From Pseudofrancisella aestuarii (GTDB lineage Bacteria; Pseudomonadota; Gammaproteobacteria; Francisellales; Francisellaceae): 64,000 bases of DNA. The translations under genes were made by a program, and so were the position numbers. The notes beneath the pieces were generated by a model. That model searched no databases. It was not told where the DNA came from and saw nothing but the letters and a program-made list of their open reading frames with translations. Below, piece after piece: positions 40,306 through 49,039 of the stretch. The stretch is from positions 682,001-746,000 of the forward strand of contig NZ_QLIS02000001.1 of the NCBI RefSeq assembly GCF_003574475.2. The letters are read 5' to 3'. Positions within the stretch are counted from its first letter, which is position 1, and each line of letters starts with the position of its first letter.

Positions 40306-40812
40306 TTATAATTTTTTAAACAACCATGAATTTTCATTTTTATCAAATTTAGGCCAGCATGTTGCTGTATTTTGCAATGATTTAAAATCTACAATACCAT
40401 ATTTATGAATTCTCCATTTTCCATCAATTTTATGGAGTTCTGACTCGTTTTCAACAAACATCCAAGTAGCTGCACCATCGATATTTATAGGAATAATTTC
40501 TATTGCATGATATATAGCTTTATCCAGTGATTCATTTATTTCAACCTCTTGGTTAGTATAATGATGCAATGCCCAATCAATATTTTGTGAAAAAGCGGCT
40601 AGCTCTTCTGATACAGTCTCTGCACCAGGTCCCCACTTACCAAAAGGAAACTCCATAAAACCATCTTTAGTAAATAAAGTTTTATAAAAATTACTAGCAT
40701 CTTCTTTTGAAGCAGTCATTTCACAACGATCAAACCATCTACCAGCAGTTGCTATTACTTTCTTAACTGTTTCTATATCTTCTAGTCTTTGAATTCTTTT
40801 TTCTAAACTCAT
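40306..40812 (-). CDS. SnoaL-like (NTF2-fold) protein
   Basis: I place the start at ATG 40812 (168 aa), because AGGAG stands about 9 bases before it; the longer frame to 40905 lacks support. The protein looks like an NTF2/SnoaL-like fold: an N-terminal helix pair (LEKRIQRLEDIETVKKVI), then RWFDRCEM and FTKDGFMEFPFG, then curved strands with HHYTNQEVEI. Such domains serve as small isomerases, hydroxylases or ligand-binding units. No neighbour suggests a pathway. It converges with glpQ. Confidence 0.6.
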   Translation of the reverse strand: MSLEKRIQRLEDIETVKKVIATAGRWFDRCEMTASKEDASNFYKTLFTKDGFMEFPFGKWGPGAETVSEELAAFSQNIDWALHHYTNQEVEINESLDKAIYHAIEIIPINIDGAATWMFVENESELHKIDGKWRIHKYGIVDFKSLQNTATCWPKFDKNENSWLFKKL

Positions 40813-40994
40813 TACTATACTCCTTTTACTTATTTTATTTTTTATATCTAAATCATATATTATTCTAACTAATCTTCTTAGAATATTTTTTAATACTCTG
40901 CACAATTATTGTAGTTAATTTTGGCACTTCTCATAATAAAGTATAAATCACATTCACCCAAGTATCGCGAGATATAGTACCTAGCTGAAAAGCT

Positions 40995-41136
40995 ATTATC
41001 TTGTTTAAGTTTGTATCCTTTTATAATTATAAATATCATAGTAATGGTCAGTTGGATTTATTAAATTATGAATATTAATTTATATTCGGAAGTAACCTTC
41101 TCAGACAAAACCGAAAAGTTTCTTAAAAAGAAATCT
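40995..41136 (+). repeat. Degenerate direct repeat of the dgt leader, left copy
   Basis: The sequence from ATTATCTTGTTTAAG onward matches 42488-42633 with scattered mismatches and small indels. Shared landmarks are the TTGTTT...TAATTA promoter-like pair, a GTCAGTT box and a start codon followed by ATTAATTTATATTCGGAA. The HAAAP permease gene lies between the two copies. Confidence 0.75.
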
Positions 41137-41151
41137 AAACTAGTGCTTTGA
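41068..41151 (+). pseudogene. Relic of the dgt 5' end (frameshifted, 27 codons)
   Basis: The first eight codons (MNINLYSE) match the true dgt start (MAINLYSE). GACAAAACC and AAAG then line up only after one-base indels. A TGA stop ends the frame at 41151. This is a broken copy of the start of dgt, not a working gene. Confidence 0.7.
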
Positions 41152-41244
41152 CAAATAAGTCTTTTTACATTAAATTCTATTAATCATTTTAAAGCTTATA
41201 GATTGCTAATTTTAGCACTCCATAAAAATTACTTTTATTTTACT

Positions 41245-42468
41245 ATGAAAAGAAATGAAGATTTCATGTGGTCACTTAGCTTGTATGGCACAGCTATTGG
41301 TGCAGGCGTGCTATTTTTACCTATTCAAACAGGAATTTCAGGAATCGTCCCTATACTTGTAGTATTAGTTTTTATCTTTCCAATGGTTTTTTTATCACAC
41401 AGAGCATTATGTAGATTTGTTATATCAAACCCAAATACTAACTCTGACATTACTGTAGTTGCAGATGATTATTTTGGTAAAATTGGTGGAATAATTTTCA
41501 ATATTCTATATTTGTTTGCTATCTTACCAATACTATTGGTATATAGCGTTGGGATAACAAATACTCTAGCGAATTTTTTTCAATATCAACTCCACTATGA
41601 TATACACAATAGGTTTCTTTTAAGCTTTTTTACCATATTATCATTAACTTTTATCATTAACTTTGGACAGAAATTTATTATTCGTGTCATGAGTTTTCTT
41701 GTTTTTCCTTTTATCATTGCCCTACTAATACTCTCATTATGGATGATTCCATATTGGGATATGGGAATACTACGTAATAGTTTTGAGTATAATCATACTT
41801 TCTCTGGAGTTTTATTAGCTATATGGATAATTATGCCGATATTAATATTTTCATTTAATCATTCACCTATCATCTCTTCTTTAGCTGTTTATACAAAAAA
41901 AAGGTATAAACAAGATGCCGATATAAAAGCATCTAGGATAATAGCTTTTAGTAATATTTTAATGATTATCACAGTAGTTATTTTTGTAATTAGCTCTATG
42001 TTGACTCTATCACCTGATGACCTAATGAAAGCAAAAGAAGAAAATATCTCTATCTTATCTTACCTTGCCAGCCATTTTGATAATTACTCTTTAGACTATA
42101 TAGCTCCATTAGTTGCATTAGTTGCTATGAGTAAATCTTTCTTTGGCCATTATTTAGGTTCAAAAGAAGGTATTGATGGAATAGTTTATAAAATCTCAAA
42201 AAATTCAATTAGTCAAAAGACTATAAAACCAATTACTCTATCAATAGTATTTATATCATGCTGGCTTGTAGCTTATTTAAATCCAAATATATTAGATATG
42301 ATATCTAGTATTGGAGGCCTTGTTTTAGCCATAATTCTATTCATTATGCCTATTTATAGCATCTATAAAATCAAATATCTAAAACAGTATAAAAACCCAT
42401 TAGGAGATATTTTCATACTCTTTGTTGGTATCGTTGCACTATCATCTGCAATCTATGTTTTACTATAG
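41245..42468 (+). CDS. HAAAP-family amino-acid permease
   Basis: I place the start at ATG 41245 (407 aa), just ahead of the first helix. The protein has about eleven hydrophobic helices. Its first helix carries SLYGTAIGAGVLFLPIQTG, the GAGxLFLP signature of hydroxy/aromatic amino-acid permeases (SdaC/TdcC/TyrP group). It is a distant paralogue of the permease at 49040. It sits between dgt and a relic of the dgt 5' end, so it appears inserted. The transported amino acid is not predictable. Confidence 0.82.
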   Translation: MKRNEDFMWSLSLYGTAIGAGVLFLPIQTGISGIVPILVVLVFIFPMVFLSHRALCRFVISNPNTNSDITVVADDYFGKIGGIIFNILYLFAILPILLVYSVGITNTLANFFQYQLHYDIHNRFLLSFFTILSLTFIINFGQKFIIRVMSFLVFPFIIALLILSLWMIPYWDMGILRNSFEYNHTFSGVLLAIWIIMPILIFSFNHSPIISSLAVYTKKRYKQDADIKASRIIAFSNILMIITVVIFVISSMLTLSPDDLMKAKEENISILSYLASHFDNYSLDYIAPLVALVAMSKSFFGHYLGSKEGIDGIVYKISKNSISQKTIKPITLSIVFISCWLVAYLNPNILDMISSIGGLVLAIILFIMPIYSIYKIKYLKQYKNPLGDIFILFVGIVALSSAIYVLL

Positions 42469-42487
42469 TTCTCAAAGGTATAAATCC

Positions 42488-42633
42488 ATTATCTTGTTTT
42501 AAGCTTGTATCTACCCATAATTACCAATATTATTACTAATGTGTCAGTTAGATTTAATTAAGCAATGGCTATTAATTTATATTCGGAAAATGACTTTCTT
42601 AGACAAAACCAAAAGATTTCTCATAAAGAATAC
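42488..42633 (+). repeat. Direct repeat of the dgt leader, right (functional) copy
   Basis: This copy includes a promoter-like TTGTTT...TAATTA pair and the intact start of dgt. It is the partner of 40995-41136. Confidence 0.72.
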
Positions 42634-43893
42634 TTTTCAAATTTCAGAAGAGATTATGCTCGTGTAGTACATTCATCATCATTTAGAAGGTTACAATCAA
42701 AAACTCAAATCTTTCCAAACTTTGAAAGTGACTTCTTTAGAAATCGTCTAACACATTCTTTAGAGGTAGCACAAATTGCTAAGTCTATAGCTGTGCGATT
42801 AAATGCTGAGCATAATTTAAACATTGATTATGACTTGATTGAAACAGCTGCTCTTTGTCATGACATCGGCCATCCGCCTTTTGGACATAATGGCGAAGTT
42901 GCCCTTAATAAAAAGATGCAAGATTACGGTGGCTTTGAAAGTAATGCCCAAACACTTAGACTAATATCCCATACGGCAAAAAAGGATTTATTAAACAAAC
43001 AAAATTTTGGTCTTAACTTAACTTATCGTACTCTTGCAGCAACAATAAAATATGACTCACTTATTCCAAGTAATGAGCCTGTAATCAAAGTTACAAAAGG
43101 ATACTATCAAGAAGAAGCTAGATTAGTAACGGATATAAAACAAAAACTGTTAGAACCACATAATATAGATCCTAAAGAAATAAAGACTTTCAAAACTATC
43201 GAATGCTATATTATGGATGTAGCTGATGATATAGCCTATTCAACTTATGATGTTGAAGATGCTTTAAAAGGTGGTTTTGTTGATCCATTATCAATGGCAA
43301 GTATTGATAATCAATTAATAGAAAGAATACAAAAAGCTACAGAGTCTAAATTAGCTTTATCAAAAGAAGAAATAAGAGATATTCTAAAAAATATTTTTAT
43401 TGGATATATGGATTTTGGTAAAGACCCAAGAGAGATATATCAAGATTCAAAAAGGATAGCTAATAACAGTTACCTAAGAACAAAAGTTACTTCAAAACTT
43501 GTAAATGATTGTATTTCAAATATAAAAATTGATATTAATCAAAAAGCTCCTTTATTATCTCGCGTGTATCTAAGTGATGAGACTGAGAAACAAGTTGAAG
43601 TACTGAAAAAATATATCCTTTTCAAAGTTATAACCTCACCTAAGCTAAATATTCTAAGGTATAGAGGACGTGAAATAATTTCTGAAATTTTTGATATATT
43701 AATAACCTCAGAACTTCATTCTAGTCTTCTACCAGATGATATTGGCGCTATTTTCCATGCTGCCGATACAGATCAACAAAAAGCCCGGATCATAAGTGAC
43801 TATATCTCAAGTATGACAGACAGATACATTATAGAACTCTATAATCAGTTTAAATCTGATCCTTCAGCAATGATTTTTAAACCATTTTCTTAA
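42565..43893 (+). CDS. dgt: Deoxyguanosinetriphosphate triphosphohydrolase (dGTPase)
   Basis: Dgt hydrolyses dNTPs, chiefly dGTP, to the nucleoside and tripolyphosphate. The 442 residues contain the HD-domain metal ligands in NRLTHSLEVAQ and ALCHDIGHPPFGHNGE. The SSFRRLQSKTQ block lies upstream. The ATG at 42565 fits the conserved N-terminus (NDFLRQNQK). It converges on the ROK kinase gene with a 4-bp overlap of stops. Confidence 0.93.
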   Translation: MAINLYSENDFLRQNQKISHKEYFSNFRRDYARVVHSSSFRRLQSKTQIFPNFESDFFRNRLTHSLEVAQIAKSIAVRLNAEHNLNIDYDLIETAALCHDIGHPPFGHNGEVALNKKMQDYGGFESNAQTLRLISHTAKKDLLNKQNFGLNLTYRTLAATIKYDSLIPSNEPVIKVTKGYYQEEARLVTDIKQKLLEPHNIDPKEIKTFKTIECYIMDVADDIAYSTYDVEDALKGGFVDPLSMASIDNQLIERIQKATESKLALSKEEIRDILKNIFIGYMDFGKDPREIYQDSKRIANNSYLRTKVTSKLVNDCISNIKIDINQKAPLLSRVYLSDETEKQVEVLKKYILFKVITSPKLNILRYRGREIISEIFDILITSELHSSLLPDDIGAIFHAADTDQQKARIISDYISSMTDRYIIELYNQFKSDPSAMIFKPFS

Positions 43894-44786
43894 GATTTTT
43901 TATTATAAACTCTATCTAAATAAACTGCTGCTGCACCAAAAACCTGAAAATCTCCATCTGAACTAGACCACTCTAGCTTAAGTTTCTTAGGCGATTGAGT
44001 ATATGCAAAAGATCTAATTTCTTCCCACATTTCATTTTCAAAATACTCTCTTGCGGATATTATCGATCCAGCTAATATAATTGCCTCTGGATCTATAGTA
44101 TACATAATGGACTTTATAGCATTACCTAAATGCTTACCAAATTGCTTATATATTTCTATAGCATCTGTATCATTGTTTTTAGCTCTCTTAAAAAGTTCAG
44201 CTCCATCAATACCTATTTTCTTTATAAAGAATTGACCACTACAATAATCTTCTAAGATTCCATCTAAATACGGTAACATCCCAAACTCTCCAGAGCCACA
44301 GTTAGAGTCTTGTAGTAGCGTACCATTATTAATGATTCCTCCACCAATACCTGTTCCTATAGTGATACCCACAAAGTTTAGATATTCTTTCCCTTTACCA
44401 TACAACCTTTCGCCTATAGCAAAACAATTTGCATCATTATCTATATAAACAGGGACTTTAAACTCTTCTTCTAAAATCTTTTTTAGATGAACTTCTTTCC
44501 AAGATTTTATATTTTGAACATCATATATAGTGCCAGTTTTTCTATCTACTACACTAGGTATTCCTACGCCAATGCCTTCGACATCATCAGAAAAAACATT
44601 AGCTATAGTTTCCTTAATAACTTTAATGACTGATTGGGCGTCATATTCACCAGCTGCTGGAATTTTATTTAATGAGGTTTTGAGAAGTGTCGTCCCGATG
44701 ACTTTTCCCGCATTTATTTTGGTTCCACCAATATCAACACCTATTATTACTTTATTTTGGATTTCAGTTTGCTCAAATATATTCAT
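43890..44786 (-). CDS. ROK-family sugar kinase
   Basis: The 298-residue protein has the ROK ATP-binding loop VDIGGTKINAGKV and the later GITIGTGIGGGII. The catalytic Asp is in DNDANCFA. The zinc motif CxCGxxGCxE of most ROK kinases is missing: after GSGEFGM the chain reads LPYLDGILEDYCSG. Such zinc-less ROK proteins are usually glucokinase- or fructokinase-like. It is followed upstream by two MFS genes on the same strand, so a sugar uptake and phosphorylation unit is likely. The sugar is unknown. Confidence 0.8.
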   Translation of the reverse strand: MNIFEQTEIQNKVIIGVDIGGTKINAGKVIGTTLLKTSLNKIPAAGEYDAQSVIKVIKETIANVFSDDVEGIGVGIPSVVDRKTGTIYDVQNIKSWKEVHLKKILEEEFKVPVYIDNDANCFAIGERLYGKGKEYLNFVGITIGTGIGGGIINNGTLLQDSNCGSGEFGMLPYLDGILEDYCSGQFFIKKIGIDGAELFKRAKNNDTDAIEIYKQFGKHLGNAIKSIMYTIDPEAIILAGSIISAREYFENEMWEEIRSFAYTQSPKKLKLEWSSSDGDFQVFGAAAVYLDRVYNKKS

Positions 44787-44791
44787 ATTAC

Positions 44792-46042
44792 CTACTTATT
44801 AAATAATTCTTTCAACTTCACAGTTTTATTATTTACTAATGGTTTTGCAGTTATCACTACATATAATAGAAATATTATTGTCAAATAGACAAAGCAAATA
44901 CCTATTCTTAATCCAAATATATCTCCCATACTACCTACAACTAGTGGAACTATTGCCCCACCGATAATCCCTGTACAAAATATTCCTGAGATTGTTCCAT
45001 GATGAGATTTTAATGAGTTCATACCTAATGAGAAAACTCCTCCATACATGACAGAAGTTAAAAATCCACATATAGGGAAAAATACTAACGCAAAGGTTGC
45101 AGATCCAAATAGTGCAAGCCCTAAAGATATCAATTGCAGAGTTAAAAATACTTTGAGGATATTTCTAACATCATATAGCTTCAATAAAACTATACCTAAA
45201 ATACCTCCAACACATTGCATAATCCAGAATAATGCTACAGTCGTATTACCATATGTTTCCGTATTTAACCCATGATAATCACTTAAAAATTTAGAAATCC
45301 AGACACTAATACCTTGCTCTTGGCCAACATATGCAAATATAGCTAAGAAATATATTAAAACTACCTTATTTTTCAAAAGGCTTAATACTGTTGAAAATCC
45401 TTCAAGCTTTTCATCATCTTTAAGCTTAACTTCAGGGAATTTTATAAAGCCAATAAATATTACCAATAAAAACATTACTATTGCATTAAACCAATATATA
45501 GACACCCAACTAAAATTTGTTCCTATTAGTTTAGTGAAGAATAATAAGAAATAATTACTATCGCCATTATATGGTAGGTTTATAACTAAATATGATAATA
45601 CGAATGGACTTACAAAAGATGCACTACCAAAGAACACTTGTTGTAATACTGAGAAAAATGAATAATTTTCCTCTCCACCAGCAACTCTTAATAAAGGCCA
45701 AAAAGCTACTTGTAATATTGCTGCAGCAGTGCCCACTGTAAATAAACTTATTAAATAAGTCATATAGCTAACTTTAAGACAAAATAATATAGAACCTAAA
45801 GAACCTAAAAAGAATGCAAATAGAATCATCTTCTTACTACCATATCTCTCTAGCATATACCCCGCTGGAATAGAAATAATATAAGCTATAAAAAATGCAA
45901 AAGGTAAAACCCCTGCTTGGGAAAGTGTTAGATGAAGATCTTGCGTAGCATCAGGGATTATTGGTCCTAGAATATTTGTAACAAATGATACTGCAAAAAA
46001 GCCAAGCATCACCACCCATACTATAAGATAATTCTTTTTCAT
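44792..46042 (-). CDS. MFS transporter (probable sugar uptake)
   Basis: The 416 residues form twelve hydrophobic helices with an MFS loop after helix 2 (GYMLERYGSKK). The general layout resembles fucose/glucose-galactose (FHS) permeases. It lies 5 bp upstream of the ROK kinase, which suggests that it imports the sugar the kinase phosphorylates. There is no substrate-specific motif that I can rely on. Confidence 0.75.
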   Translation of the reverse strand: MKKNYLIVWVVMLGFFAVSFVTNILGPIIPDATQDLHLTLSQAGVLPFAFFIAYIISIPAGYMLERYGSKKMILFAFFLGSLGSILFCLKVSYMTYLISLFTVGTAAAILQVAFWPLLRVAGGEENYSFFSVLQQVFFGSASFVSPFVLSYLVINLPYNGDSNYFLLFFTKLIGTNFSWVSIYWFNAIVMFLLVIFIGFIKFPEVKLKDDEKLEGFSTVLSLLKNKVVLIYFLAIFAYVGQEQGISVWISKFLSDYHGLNTETYGNTTVALFWIMQCVGGILGIVLLKLYDVRNILKVFLTLQLISLGLALFGSATFALVFFPICGFLTSVMYGGVFSLGMNSLKSHHGTISGIFCTGIIGGAIVPLVVGSMGDIFGLRIGICFVYLTIIFLLYVVITAKPLVNNKTVKLKELFNK

Positions 46043-46057
46043 AAGCTCTCTTAATTG

Positions 46058-47278
46058 TTATATAGCAGCTTTTCTACTAACTACTAAACCAAACATAGAT
46101 ATAACAATTGTAGCAACAATTAACAACATTGGGATAAAAATTGAGCCTGTCATGTTAATTAATAACATTGACACTAGAGGAATAGGTGAAGAAAAAATTA
46201 GATATCCAAAGTTATATGAAATACCTAGACCTCTGCACTTATAGCTAGGTTTAAACATATTAACAATAATGACATTATACGTAGGAGCTATGAACCCTAA
46301 AATTATTGAGATAGCAATAAATGGTCCAAATACATTATTTGCTTCTAATAAATTTTTATAGAATATAGGAACTATTGCTAATGTAATTATCAACAATAAA
46401 GCCATCATTTTCTTCTTTGATACATAGTCACTTATAAACCCTCCAATAATACAGCTTACTGTCATTACTATAGAGCCTATTAAAAGTAACTCAGATATAT
46501 CTACACTTGCATTAACATATTCTTTATAGAAAGCTGGGAGAAACATATATAGTTGAGTCATCATCATCGCAACTGATGAAACTAAAGCGATACCTATAAA
46601 AATTCTTTTAAGAAATACTCCTATTTCTTCTTTTACTTCAGAACTCTTGTCAACTAAGAAGTCATAACTATCTGTAACACCCTTTCTTAGGAAATATATA
46701 AAAAATGTAAAAACTGCCCCTAATAAAAATGCAATTCTCCATCCATACTCTGCCACAAATTCAGAAGAAGTAAATTTAGTCATAATGAAGAAAACTAGAG
46801 TTGTCATCATAATACCTAAACTAAGACAGCTAAAAACAATACCCGTAACTAAACCTTGTCGATTTGGAAAGCTCTCCGTAGAATAAGTCACTGCAATAGG
46901 AATTTCAGCACCTATTGCAATACCTTGAATACATCTAAAAACCACAAAAAATACTGTTGCCCAAACACCAATTTCATTAACACTCGGTAATAATGCCATT
47001 CCTAATGTAGATATAAATAATAAGATTATTGTTACTCTTAAAACAGCAATTCGGCTATATTTATCCCCAAAATATCCAAAGAAAATAGCTCCAAAAGGCT
47101 TAACAAAATAGCTACCTGCAAATACTAAAAAAACCATTAGAGTATTAGTCACAGAATTAGAAAAATCAAAAAACCTAGAGCCTATAACACTTGCAAATAT
47201 TGCATATATTGCAAAATCATAATACTCAAATGCTCCACCAAGACTAGCAAAGAGAACTTTTTTATAGTTATTCATCAA
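46058..47278 (-). CDS. MFS transporter, metabolite:H+ symporter (MHS) type
   Basis: The 406-residue protein has twelve helices and MHS/ProP-like motifs. These are FEYYDFAIYAIFAS in helix 1, VKPFGAIFFGYFGDKYSR in the first loop, and FRCIQGIAIGAEIPIAV in helix 4. This family carries osmolytes, organic acids or aromatic compounds. It is the first gene of the minus-strand set ending with the ROK kinase, 15 bp before the next MFS gene. Confidence 0.8.
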   Translation of the reverse strand: MMNNYKKVLFASLGGAFEYYDFAIYAIFASVIGSRFFDFSNSVTNTLMVFLVFAGSYFVKPFGAIFFGYFGDKYSRIAVLRVTIILLFISTLGMALLPSVNEIGVWATVFFVVFRCIQGIAIGAEIPIAVTYSTESFPNRQGLVTGIVFSCLSLGIMMTTLVFFIMTKFTSSEFVAEYGWRIAFLLGAVFTFFIYFLRKGVTDSYDFLVDKSSEVKEEIGVFLKRIFIGIALVSSVAMMMTQLYMFLPAFYKEYVNASVDISELLLIGSIVMTVSCIIGGFISDYVSKKKMMALLLIITLAIVPIFYKNLLEANNVFGPFIAISIILGFIAPTYNVIIVNMFKPSYKCRGLGISYNFGYLIFSSPIPLVSMLLINMTGSIFIPMLLIVATIVISMFGLVVSRKAAI

Positions 47279-47313
47279 CTTGATTTAAAAAAAATAGTTT
47301 ACATTTAATGATA

Positions 47314-47354
47314 ATTATAAAACTAATATTTTTCTAAAGAAACTATTTTAGAAA
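47314..47354 (-). promoter_or_regulatory. Candidate promoter with 8-bp inverted repeat upstream of the MFS/ROK operon
   Basis: Reading the minus strand, a perfect 8-bp inverted repeat TTTCTAAA/TTTAGAAA (8-base loop, 47331-47354) overlaps the expected -35 position. TATAAT stands at 47319-47314. A repressor operator for the sugar genes is possible; a terminator of the upstream gene is the alternative. Confidence 0.35.
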
Positions 47355-47376
47355 CAAGATAATTGTTATAAATAAT

Positions 47377-47724
47377 CTAATTTACATATGCTTGTGATAA
47401 TTCTAATATCTCAACTGTATAAGCATATTTTTCAATTTCTAGCTTATTAGAGTCTAATATTTTTCTTACTTCTTCTTTAATATCTAATGCTATTTCTTTC
47501 AACAAATCTTCGGTCCGTCCAGATAATACTTTAATTGTTAAACCAATTAATTCTTTTTCTTGAGAGTTTGCCACTAAACAATAATCATATTTATAATATC
47601 TATTTTTAAAAGTCTCTATTTTTGTCGGTAATCTTTCTAACAAAATAGACTGGCTTCGATTTAATATATGCTTTGCTATATTAGTATCAAAAGAGTTTGG
47701 TATTTCTAATATAATATGAGGCAT
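47377..47724 (-). CDS. 5-carboxymethyl-2-hydroxymuconate isomerase (CHMI)-like tautomerase
   Basis: The 115-residue protein starts MPHIILEIP, exposing Pro as the would-be catalytic N-terminal residue. It has the helix-strand order of the CHMI branch of the tautomerase superfamily, with a late GRTEDLLKEIA block. In the homoprotocatechuate pathway this enzyme isomerises a muconate, but no other gene of that pathway lies here. It may therefore be an orphan tautomerase. It follows the MATE gene's start region by 8 bp on the same strand. Confidence 0.65.
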   Translation of the reverse strand: MPHIILEIPNSFDTNIAKHILNRSQSILLERLPTKIETFKNRYYKYDYCLVANSQEKELIGLTIKVLSGRTEDLLKEIALDIKEEVRKILDSNKLEIEKYAYTVEILELSQAYVN

Positions 47725-47732
47725 TATAACTC

Positions 47733-49028
47733 CTATTTTAAATATCTTTTTAATGGTATTGCTAAAGAAATAGTCCTAATAATATAAAAACCCAACATAG
47801 CTAACCATAACCCATAATTTCCTAAAAATGAAAATATATAAACTAAAATCATATAGAAAAACATTGATATAATCATAGCATTTCGCATAGCTCTAGTCTT
47901 CAACATCCCTACAAACACACCATCTATCCAAAAACTAAACGCTGCAAATATAGGAAGTAATATTGAAAAAATAATATATTTATTGATCTCACTTATTACA
48001 GCTGGAATAGATGTAAACATATTTATAATTACATTACTAAATATTGTATAACTTATAGAGAAAATAATGCTTATAACCATACACTGAACTAAAGTTTTTA
48101 CTATGATCTCTTTCAATTTCTCTCTGTCTTGTCTTATATAAGATTCTCCTATCAGGGTTTCTGTTGTATTGGCTAAAGCATCTAAAATCATTGCAATAAA
48201 AACTGCTATCTCAACCAAAATAGCATTTGCTGCTAATGTATTTTTACCATAGTAACTAGAAAATATATAAAAAGAATTAAAGCTTACTAAAAGACAAAAT
48301 GAACGGATAAAAATATTACTATTTACTTTTAAAAATGGAAGATAGCTTTCGATATTTAAAAACTCAAATTTACTAAATATTAATATAAGCCCTATACTTT
48401 TTGATTTCAAAAAACATATAGCAGAAATTAAGAGTATTAATAACAATAAGCCCTGTGAAATCAGCATTGAATAAGCTATTCCTTTTAAACCCATAGCTAG
48501 GATATTTATAAAGAAACAACTTAATAAAATACCTAGCATAGTACTCAAAAGTGATGAGACAAAAACTATTTTTGTTTTTTGTATCCCTATAAAAAAACCT
48601 AATAGCACATAATTCAATAATGCAAAAACAACACTATATATCGCTATATTATAGAACTCCTTTAATAAGAGTAAGACACTATCATCTGTATTTATTATTG
48701 AGATTGCCACCTTATAGATTAAACTCTTAAATATAAGTATTACAAGGGCCAATGATAAAGCTACAATAATTGCTCTAATTAGCAATTCGGCTATTAGCTC
48801 AAAATTTCTTTTACCTAAACTTTGAGCAATTAAACCTGTCATACTCATTCTAAAAAAAGTGAAGAGAAAGCATATGAGATTTACTATTGCTACTCCTAAT
48901 GCAACAGCTGCAAGATAATCACTATTATTTAAATGGCCTATCAACGCCGTATTCACGATTCCAAATAAAGGAACTGTAATGTTGGAAATTACTAAAGGAA
49001 TTGATAAAAAGAGTATTTTTTTATGCAT
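47733..49028 (-). CDS. MATE-family efflux transporter (DinF-like)
   Basis: The 431-residue protein has twelve hydrophobic helices. MATE/DinF features in helix 1 and 2 are LSIPLVISNITVPLFGIVNTALIGHL and GLIAQSLGKRN. MATE proteins exchange Na+ or H+ for organic cations. It belongs to a minus-strand group with an HAAAP permease 11 bp upstream and the CHMI-like gene 8 bp downstream. Confidence 0.85.
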   Translation of the reverse strand: MHKKILFLSIPLVISNITVPLFGIVNTALIGHLNNSDYLAAVALGVAIVNLICFLFTFFRMSMTGLIAQSLGKRNFELIAELLIRAIIVALSLALVILIFKSLIYKVAISIINTDDSVLLLLKEFYNIAIYSVVFALLNYVLLGFFIGIQKTKIVFVSSLLSTMLGILLSCFFINILAMGLKGIAYSMLISQGLLLLILLISAICFLKSKSIGLILIFSKFEFLNIESYLPFLKVNSNIFIRSFCLLVSFNSFYIFSSYYGKNTLAANAILVEIAVFIAMILDALANTTETLIGESYIRQDREKLKEIIVKTLVQCMVISIIFSISYTIFSNVIINMFTSIPAVISEINKYIIFSILLPIFAAFSFWIDGVFVGMLKTRAMRNAMIISMFFYMILVYIFSFLGNYGLWLAMLGFYIIRTISLAIPLKRYLK

Positions 49029-49039
49029 TTGTATAAACT

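Larger units (their letters stand above)
40813..41244. other. 432-bp spacer containing a decayed dgt 5' end
   Basis: This is the only gene-free stretch longer than 300 bases in the window. It holds the upstream region of the SnoaL gene and a short inverted repeat (ATTCTAA/TTAGAAT, 40862-40884). It also contains a degenerate copy of the dgt leader and first codons at about 40995-41136 (separate entries). I see no tRNA or further coding region in it. Confidence 0.7.

Noticed and set aside
40862-40890. Terminator (ATTCTAA/TTAGAAT followed by T-run)
   Set aside because: It lies between the 5' ends of divergently read genes, where no transcript is expected to end, and the stem is only 7 AT-rich pairs.
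40813-40905. Longer start of the SnoaL-like protein
   Set aside because: The added 31 residues are basic and unlike the family; AGGAG precedes the ATG at 40812.
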